This document shows positions 33,697 to 45,420 of a DNA stretch of 64,000 bases, in pieces. Position 1 is the stretch's first letter, and each line of letters opens with the position of its first letter. The notes under the pieces were generated by a model that was not told where the DNA came from, did no database searches, and saw only the letters and a list, made by a program, of their open reading frames with translations. Source of the DNA: Takakia lepidozioides (lineage: Eukaryota; Streptophyta; Takakiopsida; Takakiales; Takakiaceae); the NCBI GenBank assembly GCA_030704615.1, contig CM060734.1, positions 20,274,001 to 20,338,000 of the forward strand. The letters are read 5' to 3'. Position numbers and translations under genes: made by a program.

Positions 33697-36600
33697 ATGT
33701 CTACACCAAAATATGCAGTGCTTTCATGTCCACCTGATGCAAAAGTGGTTCGTTATCCTTGCAATGGAAACAAGTGCATTATCCCAGAACCTTGGTTATG
33801 CAATAGATTCAAACTTGTTCCGGGTTCAGTTTTTTTGGAGGATGATGGAGATGATGATGCCTCCACAATGTTGCTTCCAGTTTTCAATGACGGCCAAAAG
33901 CAATGGGAGTTGTTTCCAGACACTTTCTCCAAGTACCGTGTCACAGGTACGAGCTATACACAGTCACATGATGAGAGGCACACTTCTATTGCAAGAAAGA
34001 ACGATCAAGCTGCAACAAATGGGAGTTGTAAATTGAAGGAGGAGGTTGCAGATTCGGCGAGCTTGGGGTCTCATAATTCGGATTGTGTTGAGGTTTTCTA
34101 AGAGTGTATTTTGTGGATCTCAACCTTCCTCATCTGCTCATATGGTCTTGCTTCACGACATGAAGCCTCGGAAAACTCCATTGGACAACACCACGTCTGA
34201 TTGTTGCGAATCTGCGAGGGGTTTATCTTCATCTCCACGACTAGCAGGGGAGGCTACATCTGCATTTCCTTCTGGTGTGTTGTCCATTTTGAGTATCTTG
34301 GCCACTGCTCGGAGGAATGGATCAAAAGGAGAGCTTTCTACCTTGGACTATAGTCACATTCCAGTGCATCGTGTTCGGTGTCTTCCTCGAGCTTTTGATG
34401 GAAAAGTGATCCACGAACTCCCCCCCGTGGTCAAACTACGTACGGACCGTGGTTCACAGTCCCTCCAAGGCATGGACCGCAAGTTTGATGGTCATCCTTG
34501 GTGCAAGACCAATACCTACAATATGTCTGGTGTTCCAGATCATGTGAAATGTAGTAAGGTTCTTTGTGTTGGAAAGCTCATATGTCAAAGCAGCACTTGC
34601 CCCTTCTTCAAGAAAGAAGGAGAACGGAATGACCGCTATTGGGAAGGCAATGCAGACAAGGTGTTCATTGCAGGAGCCCAAGTTCCATTCAACCAGTTCA
34701 AGTGTAGTTTCTGCAAAGAAAGACCTTTCTGTGAGGCGCATTGTGGGGCAAGAATGTACTATGTCACAAGTTCCCTTCCAACATATACACGTGTTGCAGT
34801 TCACGTTGGGTTTCATAACCATCCATGTGCCAAGGGCGAGAATAGAGAGGCTGCGGAAAATGCATCAAGCATGATTCAAGAGCACGTTAAGATGAAGCCA
34901 TGGTCGACCCCGGGAGCTATTTCCTTGTCAATGGCCCAAAAGCTCTTGATTGATCAAGTTCTTGTGGCTGATGGCACAGAGACAGTACGTCTTGAGGGAG
35001 AGGCTTTGGAAGATATTCTTGAAGAGTTTGCCAATGTTTGTAGCCCCAATGTGAAAAACAAGGTCGCATCTGCACGTGTCAATTCCATCATGTCCATATT
35101 GGAGTTGAAGCGTCTGAGTACATACCATTTCATTCACAGCAATCTCCTTCCAGGCCAGCATACTTCTCATCTCCCCCATGTTTTCAAGATGTCTGTTGCT
35201 GGTCCCGGGAGTGGTGTTGATCTTGTGCGTCGCATGAGTGAGGGGGATCTACGCACAAGTTGGGTAGTATTTGACCATGTCAAACGCATCAAGGATTGGA
35301 CAACTCTTGCGTGTCATGTCTATGAACCATATGTCAAGCGAATGATGACCATTGCCATTTGCGATATGAAAACAGAGGATGCAGATGCTCAGGTGTTATT
35401 CTGAGAGATGATCAATGAACAAGCAAAACTTGCTGGCTTGAACAAACCAAATTTTGCTGGCTTCATGGCGGATGCAGCAGGAGCGAATTGGGCTGCTGTT
35501 CGAAGGGTTTATGGATCTGATCCCAATGTCCCAATGGAAGGTAAAGAAAGAACATGTTTATATCATTGGGCTGAAAGCCTCCGAAGACACACCAACGACT
35601 ATATCTTGGAGGACTTCCGTGAAATGCACACTCAGCTCTGTTATGAATGGAAAGATAGTGCTACCTTGGAGGATGCTACAACCACATACATTGCAATTCG
35701 GGCTTGGTGGCTCTCTTCAGGAGCATGCACAGAAAAGAGTCTGCCAAAACTGGATTCATGGCTTGCATGGTGGCACTACAGATATCGAATGTGGGGCCAA
35801 TGGATGAGAGAGGACATGGATGTGGAGGCAGATGCAGATATGCCTACCACTAATTTGTCTGAGGCAGTCCATTCTGCTTGGTGGAAGACAGCAGGCAATG
35901 GGAAAAAAATGAAGGTGGATCTATATGAGGCCACCATGCATGACATATCACGAGCTCTTTTGCAGCAGGCAACATTTTACAGGCACACCACAGGAAAGAC
36001 ATGGGGGACGGGGCCCGACAAAGAGGAGCTCATGTTGCGTCAAGCAGCTAGATCTAATAGCCCAGCAAAAATGGGTAAGGTTGTACGTGGCATAGTAGCT
36101 GAAACACCCATGCACACAAGGGGGGTTCAATTGGAGGGAGACAATCGCACTATTCCAGTCAAACGCAAGTTAGGCGATGAGCATGGTGGGCCAAACGAAT
36201 CTTGGAGGTGTGATATGAATGTAAAGACTGTTCCAGTGCGCACCACTGGGATGCCCAGTCCACACCATCCATCTAGGTTTGTCAGCTCCAAATCAAGTCA
36301 TGACATTCCTGGTTCTTCGACTTTCTATGAGACAAATCCACATGTTGCTCTCCCTCCTCAGCCAATGCAATGGGGAAATCCAGCGAGAGAGACACAAAAC
36401 TTTTCCGATGCATTGTTCAGGATTCAGCGGACAGGTCCTACTTCCATGGTTCGTTGTTCTGCCATGGTTGGAGTTTCCAAAGATAAATGCAAAGCGCTCA
36501 TCAGGAAAGGTAAAGGAAGTCCTGCACCTTACTTCACTGGCAAGTTACTAGCACCGAACATGAAAGAACCAAAACTGCAAGTTTTTTGGTTTTGCCCCAC

Positions 36601-37240
36601 AGATGTTTTGTCGTGTGTTGGAGGGACCGTGCCATCCTATTGCTTGGGAAAACCGGGTATACCTAACGTGTGGCCTGTGAAGGTTGGAACCAACCTTACA
36701 CAAGAAGAGGTGGACAACTTGACCCTTGCAGGTTTTCGACTAGTCCATCCTCCCAACGTTCCTGATCCGAACTTTCCTGTGGGACCACTTCCAGTGGAAC
36801 AACATATTCATCAAGGTGTTGTCCTTCCTGTGGGTAAGTATCCCACTACACGCTATGGGGTGCGCATTCGGCATCGGGATCCGACTCCTCGACACTTGAG
36901 TCGCCAAAAGTCAGCGGAGACTCTTATTGCTGAGGTTCGTGGATTCAGAAACGTGCCTCAGCCAGGTTATGGGAGAATTTACCAGCTACAAACAGAGGGA
37001 TCTACCAGAGCAGGATTGGCTTACAATGTATACATTGGTCAGTTTCCATCTTGTGATTGTCCCGACTTTGATGAGCTATCTGTCAAGAAGAAAAAACAAA
37101 CATATCTACCTTGTAAGCACATGTACTTCATATACAACGTGCATCTAGGATGTGCCGGGGCTTATGAGATCCACCAACCTTCCCTTAGCCAGTTAGAGGT
37201 TAGGGCTATGCTAAAGAAGGACCCTAGTTCAACTTCTTAG
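33697..37240 (+). pseudogene. SWIM-type Mutator-like transposase, interrupted
   Basis: The frame runs 33697-34101, shifts by one base near 34090, continues 34046-35404, meets TGA at 35402-35404, and goes on in the same frame to 37240. An N-terminal zinc-finger-like block of the WRKY-GCM1/FLYWCH kind has CSFCKERPFCEAHCG and VGFHNHP (34705-34825). The core has WVVFDHVKR, MADAAGANWAAVRRVYG (about 35465-35514), ERTCLYHW and NLSEAVHSAWW, which could supply a D-D-E triad. The C-terminus has a SWIM zinc finger, CDCPDF with LPCKHMYFIY (37052-37135). These are features of Mutator-family transposases. The TGA lies where related sequence would favour Trp (QVLF-stop-EM), a TGG-to-TGA change. It is divergent from the methyltransferase gene, and a remnant of a related copy is at 53135. 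Confidence 0.75.
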
Positions 37241-37866
37241 TAACACATGAAATGCACAAAAAAAGAACCTCTAACTTGTGCCGTTCATTTTCATGCATGT
37301 GACATGTAATTATCTTGTTACTACTTTATTCCAAACATGACACATAGCATTTGTTAGTACAGAAGTTCCTATTTTGGTTAAAATGGAACTTGTGTACCTG
37401 TCATACAAGTTTTCAAATTATAGAACTTCTTGGCATTACAAACAGACATGCAATGTGGTGGTTCCAAACATGCCACATATGCATTTGTTAGTACAAAAGT
37501 CCATATTTTGGTTAATATGAAACTGTTTTCCTTGAATACAAGTTTGCAAACTATTACTTTGGCCAGGGATCTTGTATTCTCTTCAGTTTAAGGTGGTGCA
37601 TTAGTTGGAGTTAGTGGTCACATGCATCTTTGACCATTGACTACTGATTTTGTTAGCTAAGATTTTTATTTTATTTTTTTCTATATACATATGATGTAAC
37701 ATTTGCATATGTAATAAATACGTCGTATTTTTTGTTATATAACTCCACTGCATACAATCTACAATGTGTGCATACAAATTTGTCACATGCATATATAATA
37801 AGGGATTTTGTGCATGCATGCACGCAACCTATGCATATGGAATAGCAACCCCCAGCCACTCTGGTA
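37241..37866. other. 3' flank of the transposase and right end of its element
   Basis: AT-rich sequence with a diverged internal duplication around 'ccaaacatg.cacata.gcatttgttagtaca.aagt' at about 37331 and 37467. It ends in 'gcatgcatgcac' and the putative TSD at 37833-37841. Confidence 0.5.
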
Positions 37867-38225
37867 TGTAAAGGGCGAATTTTCTCAGTAGAATCATTTT
37901 GCTGCACTGTCAATAGTTCAAGTGCCTCTTGTGCGTGACCTGGCTGAGCTAATCCAGCCATCGTCCCATTCCATGAGATCACATCACGCTTGGGCAATTT
38001 TGCAAACACTTCCCGTGCATCTTCCACACCCCCGCATTTGCAATACATGTTGACGAGGGCGTTCCCCATATTGACATTTGACTGAAATCCAGCTCTAATG
38101 ATGCCCTCATGGAGCTGCTTGCCTTGCTCTATCAACAATGGGTTGGAACATGCATTCAAGATGCATAAGAAAATGACCTTATCTGCCTTCACATCTTCTC
38201 TTTGCATCAGATTCACTCGATTCAC
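37867..38225 (-). pseudogene. PPR protein fragment
   Basis: The minus-strand frame contains DKVIFLCILNACS, GKQLHEGIIRAGFQSNV, GNALVNMYCKCGGVEDAREV and RDVISWNGTMAGLAQ, a run of S, P and L-type PPR motifs. It is cut at the low-coordinate side near the probable transposon boundary and lacks a proper C-terminus. Confidence 0.75.
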
Positions 38226-38301
38226 ACAGTAAACTTATGCACCCGATTGTCAACCTCAATGCAGCTGTGCCCTGCCTCCTTTCTAACACCTTTGTCCTTC
38301 A

Positions 38302-38667
38302 TCATTGCTCTCGCCTCTGTGGGATCACCCCACCTGCCAGCTGCACCCCACACTTGGCATACATATCAACGAGAGTATTCTCCAGATTCAAATATGACTC
38401 TGTTCCAACATCGATCGCAGCATGGACCTCTTTTCCCTTTTCTAGGGCTGCCAGGCTCGCACATGCATTGAGAACACAAATGAACATGACTTTGTTGGGC
38501 AATACCCCTTGCTCAATCATTTGCTCATAGGTCGCAAGCGCATTTGGCTTTAAGCCTTTTGTTGCAAGATGGACAAACTTCTTCACATCGTACATTGAGA
38601 AAAAACCACACCTTGCGATTGCGGTTGTCCATCGTGAAGGTGGCCAGCCGCTTCCCATAGTAGTCAA
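38302..38667 (-). pseudogene. PPR protein fragment, upstream part
   Basis: The minus-strand frame holds ALATYEQMIEQGVLPNKVMF, LNACASLAALEKGKEVHAAI and LENTLVDMYAKCG. It precedes the 37867-38225 fragment in coding order but in another frame, so both look like parts of one broken PPR gene. Confidence 0.75.
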
Positions 38668-38748
38668 TGGCTACATCGTGCACCACATCTTCATGCCCCG
38701 ATTCTAGGGTTTAGTCCCTGTCCGCCCCCTATCCCACCAGCTCCACTC

Positions 38749-38900
38749 GTAGTCTCTCATGATCAGACTCGACACTAAAACAAAACAAACATAGCTCCGC
38801 CCTGATCGACGTCTCTCATGATCAGACTCGACACTATAAGAAAGCAAACACAGCTCCGTCCTTGTTTGTCGTCTCTCACGATCAAACTCGACACAAAGAA
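38749..38900. repeat. 59-bp tandem repeat, about 2.6 copies
   Basis: The segment 'cgtctctcatgatcagactc' followed by 'gacacta' recurs at about 38751, 38810 and 38869 with few differences. Confidence 0.85.
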
Positions 38901-38949
38901 AACAAACAGATGGCAGGGGAGAAAAAAAAAACACTAAGTCCCCTCTACT

Positions 38950-39540
38950 CACGACTTGATGGATGAATGTAGCGATAGATGGATGGATTTTTGGTTTTCC
39001 ATCAATACATCCATCCATTCATTTGTTTTTTCATTTTTTGGCCATTTTAATTTCATCCATTCATCCAAAATGAATCTTTAAATGAGTTTCACTATCAGTT
39101 CATCCAATACTACCAGCTCAGCGTTTGCATTATTATTTGTTCCTATGTTCATCCAATAGTTGTCATCAAGGCATTTGTTGTATCATTCGTTCATACGTTC
39201 ATCCAGTGCACAAAAGTTATGTTTGATACGTTCATCCAATAGTTGCCAGCAAGGCATTTGTGTATCATTCGTTGAGATAATACAGTCGTTTTGTTTCACT
39301 AACCTTAACCAGCAGTCGATTAGTTTATTGTTAATCTGCTCGGTCAGTGAAACAGTAGTTAAATATTTTTACTACTTATTATCTTCATACTTAACACTGC
39401 GACCTAGCAACCCTAAATTCAAGCACATTCATCCTAATTCATCCTAGTTCATTCATCCTAATTCATCTTAGTTCACTCATCCTAAGTCATCATAATCATT
39501 CATTCATCCATTCATTCCTTCATTCACAGGGTGTGACTTA
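38950..39540. repeat. degenerate TTCATCCAT simple repeat
   Basis: Many copies of 'ttcatccaat', 'catccattcat' and 'attcatccta' with intervening unique sequence. The inverse motif (ggatggatgaa) recurs at 56957-57200. No gene seen. Confidence 0.7.
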
Positions 39541-39892
39541 GTGCCCGCGAGCAATGATATGTTGACATGTCGTCATTTGCAATCACATCATGCATCTGTT
39601 TCATCCATTTATGTTTGCATCGTCCACGTAGACACTCCTTGGGCAACCGGCAATTGCCACATGCAGTCGTGAATACTGGCAGTCATACATTCCCATGCCC
39701 ACGTCATCCTGTTGCAGTTTTGGCCATGACTCCTAGTCGTATCTACCATCTTCCCCTATCTGGTCAAATGTGTTTGACCGCAGACGTGGCGGAGGTACAA
39801 GATGACATATACGACTTCTGGTGGTCACAAATGGCAACCAGGACTGCCCCCTTGCATTTTGTAGACATATATGCTACGACTGGGCAAATGTG

Positions 39893-39923
39893 GCAGACGT
39901 TAAAGCCGGGATCTGTTGTAGTG
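39893..39923 (-). repeat. right terminal inverted repeat, CACTA type
   Basis: It ends ..CCGGGATCTGTTGTAGTG, the inverse of the left end, and is followed by GGT. Confidence 0.75.
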
Positions 39924-39948
39924 GGTGTAGCAGGATAAACTTCATGAG

Positions 39949-40852
39949 TTAGTCCTGATGGATGAAGATAGGGTAGCCGTTACGTACTAAGCGTCGGCAC
40001 CACATCTTCACGCTATTGTTTGTTGGAAGCCAATCCGAATCAGTAGCTGACTTCATGATGGGCCAACCCTCCGCATCCTTAAAAAAACGGAACACATGCA
40101 TCTCCGAAATCCCGACCAATGCTTCCATCCACTTCCTCATGGGTATGGCCGACCATTAGAAACCCTAGCTGGATCTTTTCAAAAACATCTTTGGCGGTGA
40201 GGAGGGATAGAAAAGCACGCATCCATCTGTTCTTATTGTCCTTCGCGGAGTTGTCCATTTGTAAGTGGAGTCTTCTCAGAAGTGGACAAGCACCCTGTTT
40301 GTCTTCCGGCCTGCAGGGTTCAAGAGCATCCAAACATCTCAATTTACCTCTTAAGCGATTCAAAAAACTCGTTTTGAAATCCATAATCGAAAATGTTTCT
40401 AGATTCGCGACAGGTTGGCTTCTCCAGCTAGCGTAAGCAACGTGCCAAAGATCCAATTGTAAAGTTTGAATTTCCCTTCCAGAACTCAAACAGAGAACTG
40501 GCCGTAAGCTCCATCAACGTGTCCATGCATGACCATTCTCGTCAGTGAGACTAGCAGCTGACCCAATTCCGAAATCATCTTGTTCGGAGTCTGTAGCCTT
40601 GGAATAGCTGTTTTCCTATGATCCATTTTGTCGTGAATAATACAGAGAAACTCCTCTGGAATCATAACAGACTCATTCCTCCAGCTATGGTACAGTCTTC
40701 TACACGACTCTTGGTGCCTCAAATATTTATCAAGCGCTCGTTTGTGTGTCACCTGTTCCGCACTCCTCTTGACAGACTTTTTGATCAAGTCCTTTAACAT
40801 CTCGCATTCCGTGCACTTCGCAAATGTGCTCCCAATTTTTTGAACCTCCACG
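39949..40852 (-). pseudogene. 3' half of a DUF7869-type gene
   Basis: Minus-strand frames contain EVQKIGSTFAKCTECEMLK, KYLRHQESCRRLYHSWRNES, HLQMDNSAKDNKNRW and QLGFLMVGHTHEEVDGSIG, then, in another frame, EMHVFRFFKDAEGWPIMK. These fit DUF7869 proteins, whose H-x-D-x-x-x-x-x-N-K-N and GHTH..D signatures suggest a transposase-derived nuclease fold. The frame shifts near 40490 and near 40120. Its 5' half is at 45629-47035, beyond an inserted transposon. Confidence 0.7.
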
Positions 40853-41100
40853 CCTAGTTATCATTCCTGACGTGACGTGGCCCGGTCATGTCAGATGTCA
40901 CGTCAGATGTGCGTCACGTCACGTCGAATCCGGACGTTTACCCAAGTAATTTTTTTAATATTTGACTTTTACGATTTACTTCTACCCTTTGTAATGACAT
41001 GGCAGCCATGGTGTAAAACAGACGTGGCCAATTATTAAAATTTATTAATTTATTTGAAAAAATACGTCCGCCCAAAAATACGGACACTTAAAAGTTATTA

Positions 41101-44100
41101 TTTTTTAAATCAAGCGACCACCCATATTGGCGGCCGTTTGTAATTTAATATTTTATTAAATTAAGCGACCGCCTATATTGGCGGTTGCCGGCAATTTATA
41201 AAGTTTGAAAAGGAGCGACCGCCCATATTGGCGGTCGCTTACAATTTATTATATTTTAAATTAAACGACGGCCTATATTGGGGGTTGCTTGAAAATTATT
41301 AGTTTACAAAAAATAAGCAACTGCCCAGATTGGCAATCGCTCGCAGTTTCAAAAATATTTTAAAAAACACAGCGACCGCCATTCGCCGGCCGTCGCATAT
41401 TTTTATTTTCATTCTAAAATGAAGCGACCGCCAAACCGTCGCTTCTTTAATTTTTTTAAAGAAAATGCAGCGAACGCCAAATGGCGGTCGCTCGTTTGGA
41501 TTTTTTTTAAATTTAGCGGCCGCCATTTAGCGGCAGTGGCTCTTTTTTTTAAGAAATTTAAATGAAACGACTGCAACTACAGCAGTCACTTTTTTTTTTA
41601 AGAAATATATGAAGCAACCGCCAATACGGCGGTCGCTTTTATTTTTTATTTTTTTATAAATGAAGCGACCACCAATATGGCGGTCGTTATTATTATTATT
41701 ATTTTAAATGAAGCGACCGCCGCTACGGTGGTCCCTCATTTTTATTTATTTATTTTAAAAATGAAGCGACCGCCATATGGAGGTCGCTCTTTTTCGCTTC
41801 TTAAAAAACTGAAGCGACCGCCAATACGGCCGTCGCTCCTTCAAGGTTTTTTTTCTTTTAAAAATAATTAAAAAAAGAGTTAAATTTTAAAATAAGTTTT
41901 TTTAAAATAAAAAACTGAAGCGACCGCCATATGGCGGTCGCTCTTCTCCACTTTTTAAGAAAGTGAAGCGACAGCCAATACAGCGGTCGATCCTTTAATT
42001 GTTTTTAAATAAAAAAAATAAAAAATAAAAAAAAGTTTTTTATTTCTTAAAAAAAATGAAGCGACCGCCCGATGGCGGTAGCTCTTTTTCGCTTTTAAAA
42101 CAACTGAAGCGACCGCCAATACGGCGGTCGCTCCTTCAAAAAATAATTAAAAATAATTAAAAATAATTAAAAATGATTAATTTAATATATTTAATATATT
42201 TAATATTTTATTTTTATTTAAAAAAAGCTGAAGCGACCACCATACGGCGATCGCTCTTCTTCACTTTTTAAGAAACTAAAGCGACCGATTCGGCATGCGC
42301 TCGTTTACGGTTTTTTTTTCAATTTCTTTAAAATAAAATTTAAAAAAAATGAAACGACCGCACTATGGCTGTGCTTCTTTTTCGTTTTTAAAAAAAATGA
42401 AGCGACCGCCAGTACGGCGGTCGCTGTGTTAAGTTTTTATAAAAAGTGAAGCGACCATCTTGTGGCCGTTGCTACATTTAAAATAAACAACAAAAAAGCG
42501 ACCGCCAGTAATGGCGGTCGTTCTAATTAAAAAAATTAAACAATAAAAGCGACCGCCAGTAACGATGGTCGTTCTATTAAAAAAAACAAAATAAAAAACG
42601 ACCGCCATTACTAGCATTCACAACATTTTCAGAAATTAAAAATATACAAGCGACCGCCAGTGATGGCCGTCACTATATTTAAAAATAAATAAAAAACAAA
42701 AGCGACCGCTATTAATGGCGGTCGCACATAAGTTGTGTAGAGAGGAAGTGAGGGGAGAATGAGCCTCCCTTGCCTTATCTGCCCTCCCCCCCCCTCTCAT
42801 TCATCAGTCCACGCGTAATGCACACCTTCTAAAAGAGACCGCCACCATGGCGGTTGTTACATTTTTTTTTAAAACAATAAAGCAACCGCCAGTAATGGCG
42901 GTCGCCCTATTTAAAAAATTAAACAATAAATTCGACCGCCAGTAACGACGGTCGCTCTATTAAAAAAAACAAAAAAAAAAAACGACCGTCATTACTGGCA
43001 GTCGCAACATTTTCAGAAATTAAAAATATACAAGCGACCACCAGTAATGGTGGTCGCTCTATTTAAAAAAATGAAATTAAAAGCGACCGCCAGTAGTGGC
43101 CGTCGCTATATTTAAAAATAAATAAATAAACAAAAGTGACCGCCAATAATGGCGGTCGCATATACGTTGTATGGAGAGGAAGTGAGGGGAAAATGAGTCT
43201 CCTTGGCTTATCTGCCCCCCCCCCCCCCCCTCTCTTATTCCTCTGTCCACGGCGTAAGGCACATCTTCTAGAAGCGACTGCCACCATGGCGGTCGCTACA
43301 TTTAAAGAAAAATAACAAAAGTGACCGCGATTACTAGCGATCGCTCTATTTAAAAAATTAAACAATAAAAGTGACCGCCGGTAACGATGGTCGCTCTATT
43401 AAAAAAAAAAAAAAAAACAAAAGCGACTTCCATTACTGGCAGTCGCAACATTTTCAGAAAATAAAAATATACAAGCGACCCCCGATAATGGCGGTCGCTC
43501 TATTTAAGAAAATAAAAAATAAAACCGACCGCCAATAATGGCGGTCGCACATAAATTGTGTGGAGAGGAAGTGAGGGGAAAATGACCTTCCATTGGCTTA
43601 TCTGCCCCTCCCCTCTCATTCCTCGGTCCACGCGTAAGGCACTCCTTCTAGAAGCGACCGCCACCATGGCGGTCGCTCTATTTTAAAAAATAAAAAATAA
43701 AACCGACCGCCAAAAATGGCGGTCGCACATAAATTGTGTGGAGAGGAAGTGAGGGGAAAATGACCTTCCCTTGGCTTATCTGCCCCTCGCCTCTCATTCC
43801 TCGGTCCACGCGTAAGGCACACCTTCTAGAAGCGACTGCCACCATGGCGGTCGCTACATTTAAAAAAAACAACAAAAAAACGACCGGCAGTAACGACAGT
43901 CGCTCTATTAAAAAAAACAAAAAAAATAAAAGCGACCAACATTACTGGCAGTCGCAATATTTTCAGGAATTAAAAATATACAAGCAACCACCAGTTATGG
44001 CGGTCGCTCTATTTTAAAAAATGAAAAATAAAAATTACCGCCATAACCGGCGGTCGCAGCATTTTCAGAAATTAAAAATATACAAGCGACCGCCAATAAT

Positions 44101-45420
44101 GGCGGTCGCACATAAGTTGTGTGGAGAGGAAGGGAGGGGAGAATGAGCCTCCATTGGCGTATCTCCCTCCCCCTCACTCCTCGGTCCACGCGTAAGGCAC
44201 ACTTTCTAGAAACGCCGCCACCATGGCAGTCGCTACATTTTAGAAAAACAACAAAAAAACGACCGCCAACAGCGACAGTCGCTCTATTAAAAAAACAAAA
44301 AAAATAAAAGCGACCGCCATTACTGGCCGTGGCAACATTTTTAAAAATTAAAAATATACAAGCGACCACCAGTAATGGCGGTCACTCTATTTAAAAAAAT
44401 AAAAAATAAAAGCGACCGCCATAACTGGCAGTCGCAGCATTTTCAGAAATTAAAAATATACAAGCGACCGCCAGTAATGGCCGTCGCTCTAGTTATAAAT
44501 AAATAGAAAACAAAAGCGACCGCCAATAATGGCGGTTGCTCTATTTGTGTTTTAAAAAAAAATGCGACCGCCATTACTGGCGGTCGCTGTATTTTCAGAA
44601 ATTAAAAATATACAAGAGACCGCCAATAATGGCGGTCGGTCTATTTTGTTTTTTTAAAAATGACCACCAATAATGGCGGTCGCTCTATTTAAATAAATAA
44701 AAAATAAAAACGATCGTCATTACTGGCGGTCGCTGCATTTTCAGAAATTAAAAATATACAAGCAACCTGCAGTAATGGCCGTCGCTCTATTTAAAATTTT
44801 CAGGGCATCTCATCCATTTGGGGAAAAAAAAAACAAAAAACAAAAACAAAAACAAACTCCAATAATGGCGGTCGCTCTATTTTTAAAAATAAAAAATAAA
44901 TGCGACCAACATTACTAGTGGTCGCTGCATTTTCTGAAATTAAAAATATACAAGCGACCGCCAATAATGGCGGTCGCTCTATTTAAAATTTTCAGGGCCT
45001 CTCATCCATTTTTTAAAAATGAAACAAAAACAAAAGCGACCGCCAATAATGGCGGTCGCTCTATCTCAAAAAATAAAAAATAAATGTGACCGACATTACT
45101 GGCGGTCGTTGCAGTTTTTGAAATTAAAAACATTTTTTATTTTTTTGATAGTTTTTAATAATTTTTGATAGTTTTTTTAAATATTCTAAAATAAAGGTTC
45201 CGCCATAATATGGCAGTCGCTTGCTCTTTATGTATTATTGAAAACAAGCGACTGCCAGTTCTGGCGGTCGCTTGTTTTTTATATATTTTCAAAATTATGC
45301 AACCGCCAATACGGAGGTTGCTATTTTTATTTTAAAAATTAGGCGACCGCCAATTTGACTGCCAATTTTTTTTTTAATAAAAAAAAATTAGCGAACGCCA
45401 TGTTGGCGGTCACTCTTATT
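41101..45420. repeat. about 70 palindromic units at ~50-bp spacing
   Basis: The consensus unit is a near-perfect palindrome, GCGACCGCCA, a 3-4 nt centre, then TGGCGGTCGC, separated by AT-rich spacers such as 'tatttaaaaaa'. I counted about 72 units. Those after 42490 are more alike than those before. Some spacers read 'attttcagaaattaaaaata' and recur in register, giving a higher-order repeat. Confidence 0.95.
42731..44215. repeat. higher-order insert within the palindrome array, five copies
   Basis: A block of about 90 bp, 'gtgtggagaggaagtgaggg', then 'cttatctgcccc', 'ctctcattcctcggtccacg' and 'cgtaaggcacac', occurs at about 42736, 43168, 43558, 43736 and 44118, each followed by an 'agcgac.gccaccatggcggtcgct' unit. 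Confidence 0.9.

Larger units (their letters stand above)
29665..37832. mobile_element. candidate Mutator-like transposon carrying a transposase and a DNA methyltransferase
   Basis: The 9-bp word GCATATGGA occurs at 29656-29664 and 37833-37841, the TSD length typical of Mutator-like elements. Just inside, both ends carry 'tgcatgcat'-rich sequences that are loosely inverse to each other, so terminal repeats are weak. Between them lie two divergent genes: a SWIM/FLYWCH-like transposase (33697-37240, plus strand) and a methyltransferase-like gene (30573-33598, minus strand). Outside on both sides are PPR fragments on the minus strand. The boundaries are uncertain because the word falls in simple 'gcatgc' sequence. 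Confidence 0.45.
14397..39923. mobile_element. 25.5-kb CACTA-like DNA transposon with nested insertions
   Basis: The left end begins CACTACAACAGAT and the right end is its inverse. The 31-bp termini 14397-14427 and 39893-39923 differ at two positions. A 3-bp GGT flanks both ends, the TSD size expected for the CACTA superfamily. Subterminal regions (about 14440-15030 and 39540-39890) share short repeated motifs such as 'gtcat', 'acgact' and 'gacgtggc', as CACTA subterminal repeats do. Inside are fragments of host genes (PPR and OSB types), which CACTA elements often capture, and two nested transposons. I saw no CACTA transposase (TNPD/TNPA-type), so it would be non-autonomous. The alternative is that the two ends belong to two separate elements; the shared GGT has about a 1-in-64 chance of being accidental. 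Confidence 0.6.

Noticed and set aside
43063-44369. Short open frames within the palindrome array
   Set aside because: They are repeated translations of the satellite unit and its inserts.
41101-45420. CRISPR-like array of regularly spaced palindromes
   Set aside because: The spacers are AT-rich and related to each other, the context is a plant nuclear genome, and the array sits inside a transposon with a TSD. It is a satellite-type repeat.
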